From Candidatus Leptofilum gracile (GTDB taxonomy: Bacteria > Chloroflexota > Anaerolineae > Promineifilales > Promineifilaceae), in NCBI GenBank assembly GCA_016713825.1, contig JADJOJ010000003.1, positions 1 to 64,000 on the forward strand: a stretch of DNA of 64,000 nt, in the 5' to 3' direction. The notes beneath the pieces were generated by a model, which was not told where the DNA came from, did not search any database, and saw only the letters and a list, made by a program, of their open reading frames with translations. Each line of letters opens with the position of its first letter. Within the stretch, counting starts at the first letter, position 1. Both the position numbers and the translations under genes were made by a program. This document shows positions 61,642 through 64,000 of this stretch, piece by piece.

Positions 61642-62598
61642 TTATTCAAAGTCCCAATCGCCAACCAACTCCACTTCCAGCTCCAGCTCCACGCCAAACT
61701 GCTCGCGGACGCTGTTCCACGCTTCGGCAATGAGGGCGCGAATGTCTTCGGCCGTGGCGGTGCCATCGTTGACAAAAAAGTTGGCGTGTTTTTCTGAAAT
61801 GGATGCGCCGCCCACGCTAAATCCTTTTAATCCGGCGGCATCAATTAAATAACCCGCGTAATAATTTTCTGGATTTTTGAACATAGAGCCGACCGTTGCG
61901 CCGCCCGGCTGGGTTTGCTTGCGGTGGGCCGTAAAGCCATCGGCGCGGGCAATGAGCACGTTCACCGGTTCGGGCGTCAGCTCCAGTTCGGCGCTGAGCA
62001 CCACGCGGCGAGACAAATCGCGCCCTTGCTCCTGTTTCAGCACGCTGTCGCGGTAGTCGTAGTTCATCTCGTTGTTGCCGTAGATGCGCTGCCCGCGGCC
62101 CGGTTCCCAAATAACGGCCGCTCGCAAATTGCTGTTCATGTCGGCTCCGTGCGCGCCGGAGTTGCCGACGACTGCGCCGCCCACCGTGCCCGGCACGCCG
62201 ATGGCCCATTCCAGGCCGCCCAGCCCCTTGCCAATGCATTGCCGCGCCAGCGAAGACAAATTCATGCCCGATTCTACTGTGCAGATGACGCTGGCCCCGG
62301 TGTGGCGGAAGTTGATCGCCTTCGTCTTGTTCATGATGACCAGCCCGCCGATGCCGTAGTCGGAGACGAGAATGTTGGAGCCGCCGCCGAGCAGGGTGTA
62401 GGGGATGCGCTTTTGGTAGGCGATGGAAACGGCCGTTTCCAACTCCGCCGCACTGTTCACCACCAAAAAGAGCTGCGCCGGGCCGCCCACGCGGGCCGAG
62501 GTGTACCGCGCCAGCGGTTCGTCTAGCTTGAGCCGGTCCTCAAATGCCGCTTGTAATTCCTGAATGGCCGAAATCCGAATTGAGGTTCTCACGTTCAT
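61642..62598 (-). CDS. murB: UDP-N-acetylenolpyruvoylglucosamine reductase
   Basis: 318 residues. The FAD-binding part shows TLLGGGSNILVSDYGIGG and GLEWAIGVPGTVGGAVVGNSGAHG; the C-terminal part has AGYLIDAAGLKGFSVGGASISEKHANFFVN with the catalytic Ser and the final Glu of the active site. The ATG overlaps the murC stop by four bases (ATGA), so murC and murB are coupled. Confidence 0.96.
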   Translation of the reverse strand: MNVRTSIRISAIQELQAAFEDRLKLDEPLARYTSARVGGPAQLFLVVNSAAELETAVSIAYQKRIPYTLLGGGSNILVSDYGIGGLVIMNKTKAINFRHTGASVICTVESGMNLSSLARQCIGKGLGGLEWAIGVPGTVGGAVVGNSGAHGADMNSNLRAAVIWEPGRGQRIYGNNEMNYDYRDSVLKQEQGRDLSRRVVLSAELELTPEPVNVLIARADGFTAHRKQTQPGGATVGSMFKNPENYYAGYLIDAAGLKGFSVGGASISEKHANFFVNDGTATAEDIRALIAEAWNSVREQFGVELELEVELVGDWDFE

Positions 62599-63986
62599 GC
62601 ATCACTCCACAGTTGAATACCCTCTAAAACTTGCTGGGCGACCTTGTTGCCATCGCCGGCCCCCAGCGTCAAGACGACATCATGCGGCCGTACCCGGTCC
62701 AAAATATATTTTGCCGCGTCGTGCAGGTTGGCAATGTGCACGGCGGACGGGTGGTTCATCGCTTGCAGGACAACGGCCGTATCCAGCCCCAGCGAATCTG
62801 TTTCCCGACTTTGGTAAATATCCAGCGCCACCACCTTGTCGGCATCGGTAAAGCAGGTGGCAAATTTGTCTAGCAGCAGCTTGGTGCGGCTGAAGGTGTG
62901 CGGCTGCCACACCGCCCAGATGCGTCGCCCCGGGTAGCGCTGCCGGGCAGCTTTCAGCGTCACGGCAATCTCGGTGGGATGGTGGGCATAATCATCAATG
63001 ATGGTCACGCTGGCCACCTCGCCCACCAGTTCAAAGCGGCGGTTGACGCCGCTAAAGCTGGCCAGCGCCGCGCGAATGACGTTGAAATCAATGCCCAAAT
63101 CGGTGGCCACGATGATGGCGGCCAGGGCGTTGAGCACGTTGTGCTCGCCGGGCAGCCGCAGCCGGGCCAGGCCAATCATCTGCCCTTCGGTCTCGACTAA
63201 AAAGTCGGTGCCGCCCAGCTGGTTGGGGCGCAAATCCAGCGCCAGATAATCCGCTTTGGGCTGCTTGCCTTCGGCCACGCCCAGGGCGTAGGTGCTTATT
63301 TGTACGCCGGGCAGGCTGAGGTTTTGGCGCAAGACGGCCGTTCCCGCATCCGTCCCGCACATCACCAGATGGCCCCCTTCGGGCAGCAGGGCGGCAAATT
63401 GGGCAAAAGCTGCCTGGTAGCTGGCTTCGTCCGGGAAGATGTCCGGGTGGTCGTGCTCGATGTTGGTAATGACCGACATTTCTGGCTTGAGGCCCAGGAA
63501 CATGTGGTCGTACTCGTCGGCTTCTACCACAAAATAGTCGCCTTCGCCGAAACGGCCGTTGCCGTCCAACGAAGGCAAAATGCCGCCCACAATCACCGTC
63601 GGGTCCAGTTCCGCTTCCATCAGGATGTGGGCAATCAGGCCGGTGGTGGTCGTTTTGCCGTGCGTCCCGGCCACGGCGATGCCGATTCGGTCGGCCATCA
63701 GGTGGCCAATAAAGTCAGACCGCTTCATGACTGGAATGCCTGCGGCGCGGGCGGCTTGCAGCTCTGGGTTGCTCTCCGGGATGGCAGAGGAGATGACCAG
63801 CAGTTCAGCCCCGGCAATGTTTTCAGCCGCGTGGCCCTGGTAGATGGTGGCCCCTTCTTTGGCTAAAGCGGCCGTACTCTCATTCGCCGCCATGTCTGAA
63901 CCAGAGACGATGAAGCCACGCCCCAGCAGCACCCTGGCAATCGCCGAAATCCCCGATCCGCCAATACCGATCAGATGAATGTGCAT
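62595..63986 (-). CDS. murC: UDP-N-acetylmuramate--L-alanine ligase
   Basis: 463 residues from MHIHLIGIGGSGISAIA; an upstream in-frame start near the window edge cannot be excluded. Marks: ATP loop VAGTHGKTTTTGLIAH, central domain with EADEYDHMF, and RRFELVGEVASVTIIDDYAHHPTEI. It joins L-Ala to UDP-MurNAc, the first peptide step of peptidoglycan. More dcw genes (murG, ftsW) may lie beyond 64 kb. Confidence 0.96.
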   Translation of the reverse strand: MHIHLIGIGGSGISAIARVLLGRGFIVSGSDMAANESTAALAKEGATIYQGHAAENIAGAELLVISSAIPESNPELQAARAAGIPVMKRSDFIGHLMADRIGIAVAGTHGKTTTTGLIAHILMEAELDPTVIVGGILPSLDGNGRFGEGDYFVVEADEYDHMFLGLKPEMSVITNIEHDHPDIFPDEASYQAAFAQFAALLPEGGHLVMCGTDAGTAVLRQNLSLPGVQISTYALGVAEGKQPKADYLALDLRPNQLGGTDFLVETEGQMIGLARLRLPGEHNVLNALAAIIVATDLGIDFNVIRAALASFSGVNRRFELVGEVASVTIIDDYAHHPTEIAVTLKAARQRYPGRRIWAVWQPHTFSRTKLLLDKFATCFTDADKVVALDIYQSRETDSLGLDTAVVLQAMNHPSAVHIANLHDAAKYILDRVRPHDVVLTLGAGDGNKVAQQVLEGIQLWSDA

Positions 63987-64000
63987 ATTTGGCTGCAAAG

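Overview
The window looks like a chromosomal segment of a Chloroflexota bacterium, most likely of the Anaerolineae/Promineifilum type. This is inferred from protein character: class II NrdJ with NrdR, a DHH-CBS tRNA nucleotidyltransferase, RskA-type anti-sigma, GerW, and a radical-SAM-associated DUF2344 protein. No rRNA is present to confirm it. The DNA is GC-rich. I see no prophage, insertion sequence, CRISPR array or canonical defence island.

Layout. 1-2.4 kb: end of an FAD amine oxidase, then a decayed ECF sigma factor with its DUF4367 partner. 2.6-3.0 kb: tmRNA. 3.1-7.0 kb: YwiC, a cupin, UPF0158 and two unrecognised AT-richer genes. 7.0-19.1 kb (minus strand): lon, aldo/keto reductase, GNAT, GerW and a relative, TPR and zinc-ribbon proteins, mutS2, a haloalkane-dehalogenase-like hydrolase, an Ntn asparaginase. 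19.2-27.4 kb (plus strand): an ammonium transporter fused to a PAS/histidine kinase, minC-minD-minE, rodA/ftsW, gltX, tRNA-Gln. 27.4-37.5 kb: a Cys/Met PLP enzyme, SigK/RskA pair, slipin, M28 peptidase, UPF0173 hydrolase, VOC protein, lytic transglycosylase, a membrane protein and a lipoprotein. 37.6-50.3 kb: tRNA nucleotidyltransferase split by a repeat, a toxin-antitoxin pair, a Na+/H+ antiporter, a PEP/pyruvate-binding protein, HIT, LysM-M23, DUF2344 and phosphodiester glycosidase. 50.3-52.1 kb: thioredoxin-permease and ArsR. 52.4-64 kb: intein-containing nrdJ, nrdR, then ftsZ-ftsA-ftsQ-ddl-murB-murC, the division and cell-wall cluster, transcribed leftward.

Three genome-scale signals lie over the genes. 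(1) The palindromic octamer ACGGCCGT occurs about 115 times by hand count, against one or two expected, inside genes in all three frames as well as between them. It resembles HIP1 of cyanobacteria but has a different sequence. (2) Nearly every gap holds a short-period (7, 8 or 10 bp) tandem repeat, often arranged as two inverted arms. One such hairpin sits inside the tRNA nucleotidyltransferase gene and gives it an in-frame stop. (3) At least ten genes carry one-base frameshifts, nearly all in homopolymer runs, which suggests uncorrected long-read assembly errors rather than mass gene decay.

How the genes work together: division and envelope functions dominate (min system, RodA/FtsW, FtsZ/A/Q, MurB/C, Ddl, lytic transglycosylase, M23). 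DNA precursor supply (NrdJ under NrdR) is next to ftsZ. Protein quality control is represented by Lon and tmRNA. Two sigma/anti-sigma pairs and an ammonium-sensing kinase give environmental control.
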